From Trichuris trichiura (lineage: Eukaryota; Nematoda; Enoplea; Trichinellida; Trichuridae): a DNA stretch of 64,000 nucleotides. This document shows positions 34,273-53,655 of this stretch, piece by piece; positions within the stretch are counted from its first letter, which is position 1; each line of letters starts with the position of its first letter. The stretch spans positions 1,550,001 to 1,614,000 of the forward strand of contig JBAJFE010000060.1 in assembly GCA_037903355.1 (NCBI GenBank), written 5' to 3'. Position numbers and translations under genes: made by a program. The notes beneath the pieces were generated by a model, which was not told where the DNA came from, searched no databases, and saw only the letters and a list, made by a program, of their open reading frames with translations.

Positions 34273-37200
34273 CTAAAAGGCACTTCGTACAAGTTGGATA
34301 AATGAAATCCATTGCATATATTTATATCCGATGGTTTATCTGACGATAAAAGAAGTCTGCCTTCTTGTCTTCCAGGATACGCGGCATTCCACGTTATACG
34401 ATGGCTAGACCTGATTAAGGGATCGATAAGACCATGTGGTTAGTAGCGTATAAGCTCAGACATACTCTCTCTATCAATCAAACAACTCATAGCAGATCTG
34501 CTTTGGCGCAAGAAGGCTTTTTTTTGTATGAGCAAGCAGAGCAACTTAAAGCTCAGTGTGTACTATTAATAGATAGTTGGAAAAGTTGTACCATCCTCTT
34601 CCTCAAAGGTTCTCTCAACAAACCGATCATTAACCGCTGCCGGCAGGTAGTTTACCAATAACAATAACGTAATGTTTTAAGAAGTACAACAAAAAATTTA
34701 AATATCCGAACGCAGCGCGCCAAGTTTGCTTTACGACCGCTGTGGCGCCGTTGGAAATGTACGCAGTAGTTAAGTGCTCGGCTTTGCAAGCAGAAAATGG
34801 GCCCAAAAAATTTCTTCTGAAACGTGTTCCTTTCGTCTGACGCCCGAAAAGAGTTTTAGCTGTTGGCAACGTATGCACAACACTACGAGCTAACTACTGC
34901 GGTCTTACGGAACATTTCGAGCTGCATCTTTTTTCTCAGCTAACATTCGCTCTCGAATCTTTTACGAAAAGGCCTTTCTTGATTACCCTACGCGGACACG
35001 TATCTAAGAAGCATTTCACAACCAGATTTTGTGTATAACAAATAGCTGCTTGCATCTATCAACGAAACGTTGAGTTTATCAGCTTTATCTTAATGAGACT
35101 ACTTCTAAGAAGCCATAGATTAACTACGTAAACGTAAAATGCATAGCCTTACCCTTCATTGCAGCGCATACGTTTGCCTGTGTTAAATTATTGATATTAG
35201 GTCAATTTCCAAACGTCGCAATTGGTCGTGGAAGTTAAGTGTTTTGCCGCCCGGCTAGTTGGGCGCATTGCTTAGAAAATGACCAAATTCTTGAACATAC
35301 GCAACATGCATGACGGATTGAAACTATTTTGAATACTTTTATGGCAATTTAACGAGCGGCCTTGCCGTCTCTCTTTACGAAACCATAATCGGTTTAACAA
35401 AAGAGCTGACACACGCTGAAAAGCGCTTTTGAATAATCGCTCTTTCAAGGCGGCGGTGGCTCAGGTCTTCTAATAATGAGCATTTCAATTTTGCCTCGAT
35501 TCTTTTCAAAGTTGAAAAAGGCAAATCTTCTCGGTAATATGAAAGCCTATCTTAATGTCCACAAGGCTTGGCGCCAACACAAGCTCATAAAAGAAAAAAG
35601 AAACGAAGAGTAGGGAGCCTGTCGACAGGCGTTTTGTCGACGGTCTGTGCCGTCCCGCCGGCTAGCTTAGCGAACGTTGGAAATCAATTGAACAGAAATT
35701 AATCAAGAAAGTTGCTTAGCGATCCCTCCTAAAGATAGCGCAGTGAAGCTGTCCTCGAAGAATGGAGGAAGCACGAACTATGGACCAACGTCGTCGGCTT
35801 TTAGTCTCTTCGCTTTTTAATTTTCCTCCATCATTCATTCAACGACCAGAATTTTCACAGCCGCGCGCCAAGTTGTCATCCGCCAGCTTATTCGGCCACG
35901 TTTTTGGGATATATATACGGTTGCAATTTTCCATATTGCCTGTGGACATAACTTCGGCAGGTCCGTCACTGGTGGACGCCACTTGCTAGCATGTTTTACG
36001 CGCGCATCCATCACAAGTGATGATGATCAGCTGGAGTTATCTGCCAAATCATCATTTAACTCCTTCACAGCAAAGGGGGCATTAAAAGCTGCCTCTTTCC
36101 AGCGTTCAAACAATGCATAAATTCTTCTCCTGATCCGATGTTAATTAGCCCTGCATTGACGTTAGCGAAAACCGTATATAGCCATAAGCATTAGTGCTTT
36201 TAGGAAACCAATACACAGCTTATAACATGAAATGACTCCATACTACTTTAAGTTATTATTGTTGTTGTTTTTGTTGATAATATTTAATTTTCATTCCTCT
36301 AAAGTCTGTGATTCTGTCCAGCAAGGCTGGTGGTCATAAAAGATGTTGTGCTAACTTTTTTATGCTGTAACGATAAGCCACGCCGAAGATAATTTAAATA
36401 AAACCTTTGACTTAGAAGCATATACCGCTTTCAGACATGCTGACATCCCCACTGACATTGCGCATCAAGCCGAAAGGCTGAAAACTTAAGGAAACAAAAA
36501 AGACCGCTAAATTGAGAGGATGAGATTATCTATGGCACACCAATGCAAAAAATGTACAAAGTAGGTTATGCATTATTATTTGCATAACAACAATAGCAAA
36601 TGCTTGTAGGTTGGGCTAAGAGTTACCGTTAAGTCTTAGCTTTCTCGCTTTTCATCGAAGTAGTATTAGCAGTATGAGAAGAGCGACAATTGCCACCAAC
36701 GTATATACGCGTAAGTATCTTCTTGGGCTCATTTAAATAGGGGAGAATATTTTGACAAGACGTTTATGGGAATATGTCAATGGGTCTGACGTGTTGTGAC
36801 AAAAGCGACAGGAGAGACTGTGAGGCGTTGGAGACAAACGGCGGGAAGTGATCGCAAAGCCGGTAGAGGTGGTAGCGGAGTTATTTTTTCTGAAGGACAA
36901 CCGGTTGGAAGAAATCAGTTTACAAGTGCAATTCGATAAATTTAAATCAGCATGCCGAACTGCTCAACGGCGGCTGTTTGAAAAATGACAAATTGATCAA
37001 GATGAACACAATGCGAGCACGGTGCGTGCGCGGTTAGCGCTTTTCGTCAGGCGAACCGGAGCGAAGGGAGTTTGCATACGGCTCCAACAAGAGCAGCAAA
37101 AGCGGGAGCTCAAAACATTGCCCTTCTTTTCGTTGTCAGCGGAACGCGGAAGAAGGCAAGGCGGCTGCTCTTCCTAAAGGCGGAGCTGCCACCAAGCAAA

Positions 37201-37846
37201 CAGGGTCCAACAAACGGCAAACAAGTGACGCTCGATGACTTAGCGCAAAGATCCAACAACAAAATGGTGGGAATACGGAAGGGCTTTAAGGAAGACCGGT
37301 TTTGTTGCCTTGAACGACAGCAGCAGCTTGGAGGCGCGTCTGCTGTTCCCGCTGCTAATAGGGATTATCGCACCCTCTGTGAAAAGTGGCAACTTTCTCT
37401 TAGCCTCTCTATATTCCAACCAGCGCGCGTAAGCAATTGGAAGCACGCAATAATCCTCATTTTGAGCGAACGCGCCACACGACTGTCTGAATAAGCAAGA
37501 AAACGTTGGCAACCTTCCAAGGATGCTATTGCTTTTGGCAGGTTCCATTCGTCAAAGCGGACGCGAATGAGAAAGTTCTACTGGGCCCACTTTCCTCGCT
37601 GACGAGGCAGCTTTGCAATGAGGAATACCTACGCTATGTGGTGGGAACGGGGCACAACATGTTCGCACAGACTGTTTTTAAATCGCAGCCTGTCGGACTA
37701 GTCGTCGCCCAAAGTAAACCCAATCCAGCTGCCTGCTTGGGATGGTTCACTCAAGTTAGAGGCACTATCAGGCAGCAATATATGCATATATACATATTTG
37801 GGAGGTTTTGTTGATGTCTATGCATAACAAGTGGCGCCCATGTTTA
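34273..37846. other. no gene resolved; possible missing RTK exons
   Basis: The receptor kinase model needs at least one more upstream exon ending in phase 1. Minus-strand segments near 34320-34420 (open frame with RITWNAAYPGRQEGRLLLS) look like ectodomain coding, but no splice combination was clearly best. Plus-strand frames at 37072-37494 and 37506-37814 lack recognisable features. Confidence 0.4.
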
Positions 37847-38053
37847 CTAATAATTCGGTTGATGGCAACTACTAAAAGTATATTGCGGCTTGAAGGCGCC
37901 AATATCAATGGTCGAAGTTAAGTCCAGCCGCTGGCGAGGCCACTGGATGCCAGAGGTCATTGCAACGGCCTTTTCGACTATATCTATGCCGGCAGAGCAA
38001 CTGCACTTCACAGGCGGGTCATTCGAGTGGCCATTGAAGCAACTGGTCACCAA
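37847..38053 (-). other. exon-like cysteine-containing segment, unassigned
   Basis: The reverse strand stays open with plausible coding composition (CFNGHSNDPPVKCSCSAG, TSGIQWPRQRLDL). It could be an exon of the same minus-strand transcription unit as 38506-38776, but splice sites and phase could not be matched. Confidence 0.25.
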
Positions 38054-38505
38054 TGGCGCGGCTGTTCCGCAGTACGCTTGATAAAGGCGTTATGCCACTA
38101 GCCAAGACTTAGAGGGTTTTTCCTATACATCTCCGAAGGGCAAAGAGGTGGTGACCAAGGCAAGCTTCCTGCGGAAGGCAAAGGTAAGCTTTTGGTATGT
38201 TGCGGAAACGAAAGCTTAAGGGAAAGTTGCTTCTTCCGTCCGCCGCCAACTTTAGGTGAGCAAACAGATCGCTGGCACTCCCTACGCGAATCATAAATTT
38301 TTAACGCGCTCATAAACCCACAACTCTTGAATGTTGACCGCTTGAGAGACAGTTGAATTTAGGGCGTAAAACCAATGGCTCTACTTCAAAAATGACATTG
38401 CGTTACGCGTTAAGTCCAACATGGCTAAAAGGCATCCAAACATTCGCCCCCTCGTTGCATTTAGTATAGGAGTAAAGCAGATTTGAATAAACGACGTCCG
38501 CTTAC

Positions 38506-38776
38506 TTTTGTTGGAAACTGTGGCGGGCAATGAATTCAGGATATTTTCATAATCCACGTAGTTGTAGCATCTCCTTAAGCAATTTTCGTACGCTTTCTGC
38601 GGAAGAAAATGTTACTGGGGTAAAGTGTAAAAACTTTTTCGCACCATAGTGTCGTGGATCTCGCAATTTCGCTCGCAGGCTAACTGAGCATCCTCACCGC
38701 CTTGGCACAGTATGTACCGTATAAGGATAGAGAAAGTTGTAGTGATGCAACAGCCAAATGTGCATAGCTGTTTCAT
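38506..38776 (-). CDS. two exons encoding a signal peptide and Cys-rich region; possible 5' end of the receptor kinase
   Basis: Exons 38776-38645 and 38596-38506 join in phase across a 48-bp intron. The product starts MKQLCTFGCCITTTFSILIR, a hydrophobic signal-peptide-like leader. It continues with a cysteine pattern (CERNCEIHDTM, then KAYENCLRRCYNYVDYEN) and leaves in phase 1 at a strong GTAAGC donor at 38505. Phase 1 is also what the first resolved receptor kinase exon (34272) requires, and both are on the minus strand. Intervening exons were not identified, so the link is an inference. The alternative is a separate secreted protein. Confidence 0.45.
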
Positions 38777-38974
38777 AGCATTCAGGATGAAGCGGCCGTC
38801 GGCTGGCAATCGCAGACGAGCAATGGTTTTGACCATGCAACGCGGGGCTCTGCGGATTTTTGACGGCTGCGACAGCTGCTTAGCTGTCGACGGCAGCGAT
38901 GGCGATGGCACGGCAACGGTAGGCAATAGGCGTACGCATTGACCAGCCAACCGTTCCCTTTAGGGCCAGTAATG

Positions 38975-39110
38975 ACAAAGAAGAAAGAGAGCGTCGTCAG
39001 CAGTCGTCGATTCTCGCTTTCTCAGTACACTGACCACTTGTTAAAACTAGACAAATGTGCCTCAAGTTCTTTGCCCTCAGAAGTAACAACAATTGCCTAT
39101 TTCAAAGCTT
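38975..39110. repeat. direct repeat copy A (second copy at 40005-40130)
   Basis: The string AAGCAGTCGTATTCTCGCTT or close variants, followed by CTGACCACTTGTT and CCTCAAGT, occurs here (39000-39070) and again at 40020-40100. Copy A lies outside and copy B inside the hAT-like element, in the same orientation. Confidence 0.6.
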
Positions 39111-39842
39111 GCAACATATTCTAACTACTAAGTCATCTAGCAAAGCCGATAAAGGGAATAGATTTCAGACAAACAACTTCTTCGTCTATCTCAGTGATTC
39201 CCAACCTTTTCTGCTCCAGGGCCCCCTTTCGAGACGCACATCTCCTCAGGGCCCCCTCCCGTTCTTGCGTGGTTGTGCTCTTCTCTTTTCTCGCCCTAGG
39301 TTCTTTCGCGTTTATTAGAGTACCTGTGACACGCAGTTTACCGAAGATTTCAACAATGAATTTGCTGTTGGCTTTTCGATCTGGTGAAAACCGGACAACG
39401 AACTTTTAATGTGCATTTTAAAACTCTTCAATTTAAAAGTTCGATTTTTGCACTGGTCTGTGCCATATGGAAAAGGCAGTAACGAATCGAAATCTAATTT
39501 CTGACACGTGTGCAGTGTTTTTCAGTCGCGTCGTCTAAGTATTTCAGACGACCTGTAACTGCTCTTCTTTGCTGAGTGAATGAACGTAGGTCAAAAAGGT
39601 TCCTTAGTCATATGGAATTGGTCGAAACTTCTTCCACGCTCAGCTGCTAAACTTTCGTCTTGAAAATGGGTTTGTGTGACAAAAGTTTCCTGTTAAGATT
39701 TATTGGATTTGTAGTCAAGATTTGCAAAGACTACCTCACATGAAGATGGAACGTCTTTATACAGTCTAGCAGTTTTATCATAAGAAAAAAGAGTCGTTTA
39801 TTCTCGTTGTAAGTCAAAGAAGGTATGAGCATACAAACGATA

Positions 39843-39876
39843 GGAGCTATCGGAACTCAACTGGTTCCGTCGTCAG
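39843..39876 (-). ncRNA. hammerhead-like core (copy 4)
   Basis: On the reverse strand the sequence reads CTGACGA, then CGGAAC, a 7-nt loop, GTTCCG, then ATAGCTCC. The stem is perfect. The GAAA box is changed to GATA. It faces copy 5 on the plus strand. Confidence 0.4.
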
Positions 39877-39952
39877 CAACATGGTACAGGGCCTGTCGCT
39901 AACGATGAAACTAGCTAAGTGCTCCCTTTCGCCCATGGTTTGTGTCCTATCG

Positions 39953-39985
39953 CTGACGACGGATCCAGTTAGGTTGTGAAAGCCC
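39953..39985 (+). ncRNA. hammerhead-like core (copy 5)
   Basis: The sequence reads CTGACGA, then CGGATCC, then a degenerate return strand ending GTG, then AAAGCCC. The CTGANGA box is intact but the stem is imperfect. It forms an inverted pair with copy 4 inside the hAT-like element. Confidence 0.35.
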
Positions 39986-40213
39986 TGATCGTTTGGGTAC
40001 TGCTGCGTTCTGAAGAAAGAGAGCTCAATAAGCAGTCGTATTCTCGCTTTCTGTACACTGACCACTTGTTGTAGACAAATTGCAACCTCAAGTCTCTCTT
40101 TGTCCAAAATCCAGATTTTACAACCGGGGCCTACAAAGCCCCTTAGCATTTCTACCCCCTTGGACTCCCCCAGGGCCCCCAAGGGGGCCCAGGGGCCCCC
40201 GTTGGGAATGACT

Positions 40214-42819
40214 GTCTATCTGCTAATCTGTACAAAGCATCAGTTCAATAGGAAGATAATGTGATGACTTTGAAAAAAAAAGAAGCAAAACTGCGAATGG
40301 CTGCTTTGCGCCGCAACGCTGTCTCGCATAGTTTGCTATATGGATCTTTTTGTCTTTACGAAGAGACGTTTCAAACTTGCTTCATCACAGCCGTATGAAT
40401 AATGCATATTGGCCGGCGTAGCGACAGCTCTTTTTAGTTTGTGCTCATAAAAGGTTATAAATTGAACGCGAGCCGTCGAATATGAAAGAGGCGAAGTTGA
40501 TCACTGCTCGAGTTGGATATTTTCCAACTTATTAATGCTCCTTGAAAAGCTCTTATTCCTACTTTGGCATTACGAACCATCTGTACATGAGCGAATTGCC
40601 TGTACGCACTTCTCCTAGGCTGTGTTGACTGTTTTTCTTTGCTATGATGGCAAGGTTTTGTTTTTTAAAAACTTAACTTTTCAGCGAACATAATAGAAAG
40701 ATATCATAAGAATTCAACACCAGAAGGGAAGCATATAAAGACTTGTAAATTCGAAGCCAGCATGCGACTTGATCTTTAGCCTGTATGATTTTTAAACTTA
40801 GCCATAATGGGCATAAATTATCATGGCGGTTGCAGCTGGCAAACCGGTTTTAATCTGTCAAAATTGATGACAGCATTAGAATAGCGTTATTTTAATTTAT
40901 GATTTAAAAAAATGAAATGTAAAGGTACCGCCCACGCGGACGAACACTGATAAGGGCGTCCGCTTAACTTTCGTACCGCCTATTTTGGACGCAGTGCCGT
41001 TGAGTGCTTGAACGGCTCCAAAATGGGAACGGATATGCAAACTGGAAAAAATATTGCCGGTTTCATATTGACACATTTAATTTTCACTAATAACTTTTCA
41101 ACTGTGGATATTACAGCCGCGCAAACTGCCGGAATAGAAAGACTTCGCGGAAAGTTGCAAAATGATTCAAATTAAGTGATATTTTAAGAAAAGCAGAACA
41201 TATACCGTCTTATTGATTCTACAATTTGTGAAGCTACACAAACGAATGCAGTTGCAGTCATAAGCATGACGTTGAGGACGAGGCGAACTTTAATGCATAA
41301 TTAAGCGAATAAGAACCCGTTCGTTTGGTAGAATATAAAATTTCTTTTTATTTTCTGAGCTTTCAGGGTTACCTTGTCCCCTCACCAGCGGATACGGCCA
41401 TCGAAACACCGCTTTCGGGATTCAGCGCAGTTTAATCAGAAAAAGCCAACGCTTTCCGAAACTGGTTTCTATGGCAACGTTAAGCAAGTGTGAATTGAAA
41501 GTAATAAAATGTGGTACAATGAAAACAATGAATACAAAAACAAAATGAGATATCGATAGCCAAAATAACCGACCTTCGACAAGTAAATATTATTTTGAAA
41601 ATAAACTAAAAAATAAAGTAAAATGTACAGTTGCGCAAGTGAAGGAATTTTTGTAACAAATCAACTGACATACATTAATAAATAGCATCGGTTACAATGG
41701 ACTTTGAAGCTTTTCGAAAAGCGAAGTCGGAAATATAAAAGCTGACGCCATTCCACGAGATCGCGTCCCGAAATGTCCATTGGATTTTTCGTAAAGGCGC
41801 CATTCTGTGTCCACTCGGATGCGCGCAAATTAATTATAATGAACCCATATTTTGAGGCCATATTCTGTTGTGTCAGTAGAAAAATATTCTTTGGCTATTG
41901 GGGTTAAACGGTGCTTCAAATTTTGCTGATGAGCGTTTTCCCGAAAGGTTTACGATTTTGACTCTGTTTGCGCGAAAAAGTTACATTTCAAAATTATTAC
42001 TTATTCAAAAATTTGCATAACTACATTTGCAATCGCGCGGGCTGTGTCACGCTGAGAATATGACACTTTGGTAAAAAGGATACGATAAGCATTATTCGGA
42101 ATAAGTGGATTTCTTCAGGCTTAGGAGAGACTTGTTGCTCTCAATGATCAATGCCGCATTGCACGCCGTCTTGCGACAGGCATAAGAAAGTAATTTGCAT
42201 AAATTCAAACATATTGTCGTACATAGTAAGAATGGGCGCTGAAATTTTTATCTCGCAGTTCAGAAAAAGCAATTTGCATATGCAAATGCAAATAGCGGGT
42301 GGGTTGTTGCAAGGAAAAACTCTGTTGGGCTTAACTTAATTTTCTATAGCTGTTTTTGACTAGAACTGTTAGTTTAGCTTGTCAGAAGTAGCTACGAAAG
42401 GCATCGTGTCGTTTCTGTATGCCCAAATGATCAGCGCGGTGAAACTGTTGTGCTAAGAAGTCGTTAAGTAAAAATAGTACAAAGTAGACTGATCTAAGAT
42501 TTCGCTTTCAACCGTTGGCATTCAATCTTTATTAAGGCTGACTCTTCGCTATTAATACCGAGAAAAAGTCGATGATTTCCTTATTTAGCAGTATATCTAA
42601 TCGAACTCTTACTTTACTTGCGTTCGCGCAACCCATAAGCCGATAGCATTACGAAATGGCGCTGCTAAGTTTAATGTGATAAAAGAACATAAGCCAAAGG
42701 TTTCCTATTTTTTTAAATTATCACTTTTTCAAAGAACGAATGGTTTCTATAGTAATGCTACTTCCACCTGCAGGTACACTCCTCCGCTGACTTGTATAAA
42801 TTACAGGCAGTTGTACGAA
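40214..42819. other. intergenic, one hammerhead-like core, no supported gene
   Basis: A minus-strand frame at 41661-41861 (66 codons) has a plausible composition but no splice support or known domain. The only other recognised item is the degenerate core at 41357-41388. Confidence 0.45.
41357..41388 (-). ncRNA. hammerhead-like core, degenerate (copy 6)
   Basis: On the reverse strand CTGGTGA is followed by a short GGG/CCC stem and TGAAAGCTC. The first box departs from CTGANGA at its fourth base. The conserved GAAAGCTC is kept. The orientation and spacing match the other copies. Confidence 0.35.
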
Positions 42820-43420
42820 ATGCAGGCATTCTATAGAATGCGTGACGTTTTTAGGCAATGTATAAAATGCTTACTCTGACTAGGCATTATATAGAACGGC
42901 AAATAACATTTAGGCGTAGAGTGGACCACATTCCGGCAGTGCAAACTTTTAAGGTCTTTTCACGTACGCCCACGCAAACCTACAGTGGCGACACCTACGG
43001 GCAAAATCAGTTGTCTTCTCGCTGGGTAGAGGCTGTAGTGTCCATCTATTTCGGCTTAGGCTTAGGCAGCATACAATAGCCGGCAAGCTTCTACGATCTA
43101 AGCATCCCATTTTTCTTCCATCCTTGCGGGATATCCCGGTCAACCTTAGCCTAAGCCTAAACTAGGATATAAGGAAAGTATAGCCAGCAATGTAAAGAGA
43201 GAACAATCCACGTAGTTCTATAGGTAGCGCCACTATAAGTTTGTAGGTACATACGCGAAAAGACTCGATTTAACACTTTGCCAATTTGTCATTAGACATT
43301 GTATATAATGCCTGGGAAATGCGTGAAATATTAACTGTTTGCCACATTGCCGAAACATTTTCAGCGTTGTGTAGATTGCCTGTAATATATAAAATTTCTG
43401 TGCGTATTCGCGTATATCGA
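42820..43420. mobile_element. composite palindromic element enclosing a TTAGGC MITE (copy 2)
   Basis: The core (42960-43256) has inverted ends containing ACCTACAGTGGCGACACCTA and its counterpart TAGGTAGCGCCAC, and an inner hairpin with GGCTTAGGCTTAGGC opposite CCTTAGCCTAAGCC. On both sides lie short imperfect palindromes of the type GGCATTNTATANAATGCC (42826, 42855, 42879, 43298). The same palindromes flank the copy at 48158, suggesting that a larger composite unit moves together. Confidence 0.65.
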
Positions 43421-45517
43421 ACCTTATTGACAACACGTTATGCCGAAGTGCATACCATTTATGGAATCTGCACTGGCGAATGATGATGCATTGCATTTCA
43501 AGTTGACCTGGTTGTTGACCTGAGATCATAAGTTTGTGCAAATTCCAACGATCACATGTTATCCATTTCCCCAATTGCTAATGGAATGCATGCATAAAAT
43601 CAGGTTAGTATTACTGCCTGCGCGTCCTCTTATTAACGCGAGAGCAGCTAATTGACAAATATGTATTTACGCTTTTTCTTAGACAATTCTTATCCCACCA
43701 CTATCGGAAAGAATATTTATTCGTCTAAAGCTTTTCCAATCAACTCTGTATGTCCTGGTCAATTTTTGTTGGCAACGTAGGATGCCTCCTCTCTTTCTCT
43801 TAGAGTAAAGACAAATAAGTCTGTTCGGAAAGCTCTATAACAATAAATATGCGAGCAACCAGTATTCTGCTCTTTACTCATAGCTGTATAGTAGTCGTCC
43901 GTTGGCAATTCATTTTTTTAAAATAAAATTATACATCTCGTTTTGTTTACACTTTCTAAGAGCGTGTTCGAGTTCCGTTTCCTTCTAACAGTTTTATAAA
44001 AATAGAATCATGCGGTATGTCTGTATTTGTTCTATTAATAGAGGCAAAATCGTGTCGCTTTGCTGGTTCACATGGGAAAGCAAATAGGTCGCTTGCACTC
44101 ACTTTCGCTAAGCATTTATGAGCAGCAACTATGGAACAATAGTTTGCTTAGCTGCTCGTACGAACGGTACCATAATAGTAGCTTGCTGTTACCCTCAGGT
44201 CATCCAACGCGCTGTTCCAGCACAAAACTCATGCAGTGTGTACACAATCGTAGACTCTGTAGGAAGGCGAGCAGATTAGCAACTTCCCACGGTCTATAAA
44301 TGGATGGATGGATGGCCTGGCAGGAGGCTCGAGTTGCAAGCTAAGGCGTAACGCGCAGGCAAAGGAGAAGTAATAAAATTTTACAAATTCTTTATTGAAA
44401 CGAAATAGCATCGCGGCAGGCTTTTGGCGCTCCCTTACCGAATAGCTCATGCGTTCATAGTTTGCAATGTTGCAAACAATGGGATACTTAGTTTGTTTGT
44501 CGCGCATTTCCTTCTCAGCTTCCATATGACTACTTCTACTTTCGCGCCGGCAAATTACTTGCCATAGTTGCTAACCAACTTTCAACTGACCAATTGTCCA
44601 AAGCGCATTCAGCGTTCAATGACCACATTACGCTCATCTACGCATGAACAAGTCGCATTATTGCGCTTTAACGCAAAGGTGTATTACAGACAAAGATATG
44701 TTTACCGCGAAATCGTATATCCTTTTGTTTTATCTTCCAAAAGGCGAAACGATAACTATCGTATATTGTAAGAAATGGTTATAATGAAAACATCCCGTTC
44801 GCCAAATTTGGTATCTCTGATAATCTGGCTTTTTGCTTAATAGTAGGAAAATATAATCGCGGAGGGAAGCAGAAACTCGTTGATCTGACTTGTACGGCAA
44901 ATGCCGCGGCTGTTCGCTTGCCAGTAAGGGTAGTCGTCGACATTGGGGCAAACACAAGATTGTCCAGTTGACCGCCGACAGGTGACGCTGCATACGTGCA
45001 ACGGGACAAGGCATAACCTGTTGAAAGATCGATGGCGCTCGGTCAACTGGACAACCATGGCCAATCAGGTACGGAGAACATCCGTATTTTCGCAACTTCC
45101 TTTAGGGATTCCCTTCGTGCGCATGCCAGCATTGATTGGACTAAGCATCAGTGTGGCAGGTCGGCTAATCGATGTTCTCCGTCTCTTTGGTGGAGTAAGT
45201 TGGCAGTTGGGGAAAATAATTGGTGATCAAAATAGTGCCTTGTGGTTCACCACACAGTCGCTGACCGCACGACCTGCCGTAGTTGCGTGATCAGCGAGCC
45301 TTTTCATCAAGAGGACAGCTCTGTTTGGTAGTTAAACAAGTACATTGACAGTGTGTGTGTGCGCGCGCGCATCCAGTTGCTGGCAAAACGACCGTGCTAG
45401 CGTTTTCGCTGCACGAGCATCGACATTGCAACGCGTTCGCTCGCTGGAACCAACATCCAGTGCTTGTTCGACCGCTCTGAAGAAGCTCCAATCTGCCAAC
45501 TTTACGCAAGTATACGC
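43421..45517. other. intergenic upstream of the ZSWIM gene
   Basis: No gene was resolved. A 15-bp inverted repeat (TTGTCCAGTTGACCG at 44959-44974 against 45040-45054) and a GT/GC dinucleotide tract at 45349-45370 lie within about 600 bp upstream of the ZSWIM start codon. The ZSWIM promoter and 5' UTR should be in the last part of this interval, but no core promoter element was identified. Confidence 0.45.

Positions 45518-53655
<8,138 letters not shown>

Larger units (their letters stand above)
39192..40213. mobile_element. non-autonomous hAT-like element with 8-bp target duplication
   Basis: The left end reads CAGTGATTCCCAACC followed by a GGGCCCCC tract. The right end, on the reverse strand, reads AGTCATTCCCAACGGGGGCC. 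The 8-mer GTCTATCT flanks both sides (39184-39191 and 40214-40221), matching the 8-bp duplication typical of hAT transposons. CAGTG-NTTCCCAAC-type ends are also typical of this superfamily. No transposase frame remains. The interior carries a facing pair of hammerhead-like cores at 39843-39985, probably a nested insertion. Confidence 0.75.

Noticed and set aside
37072..37814. Two adjacent plus-strand frames of 140 and 102 codons
   Set aside because: No recognisable family, and they do not join with sensible splice sites; the opposite strand has competing exon-like segments.
37847..38053. DEG/ENaC channel fragment
   Set aside because: A CxC...SGxQWP pattern was reminiscent of degenerin channels, but no membrane segments or GLFxGxS-type pore motif in phase were found nearby.
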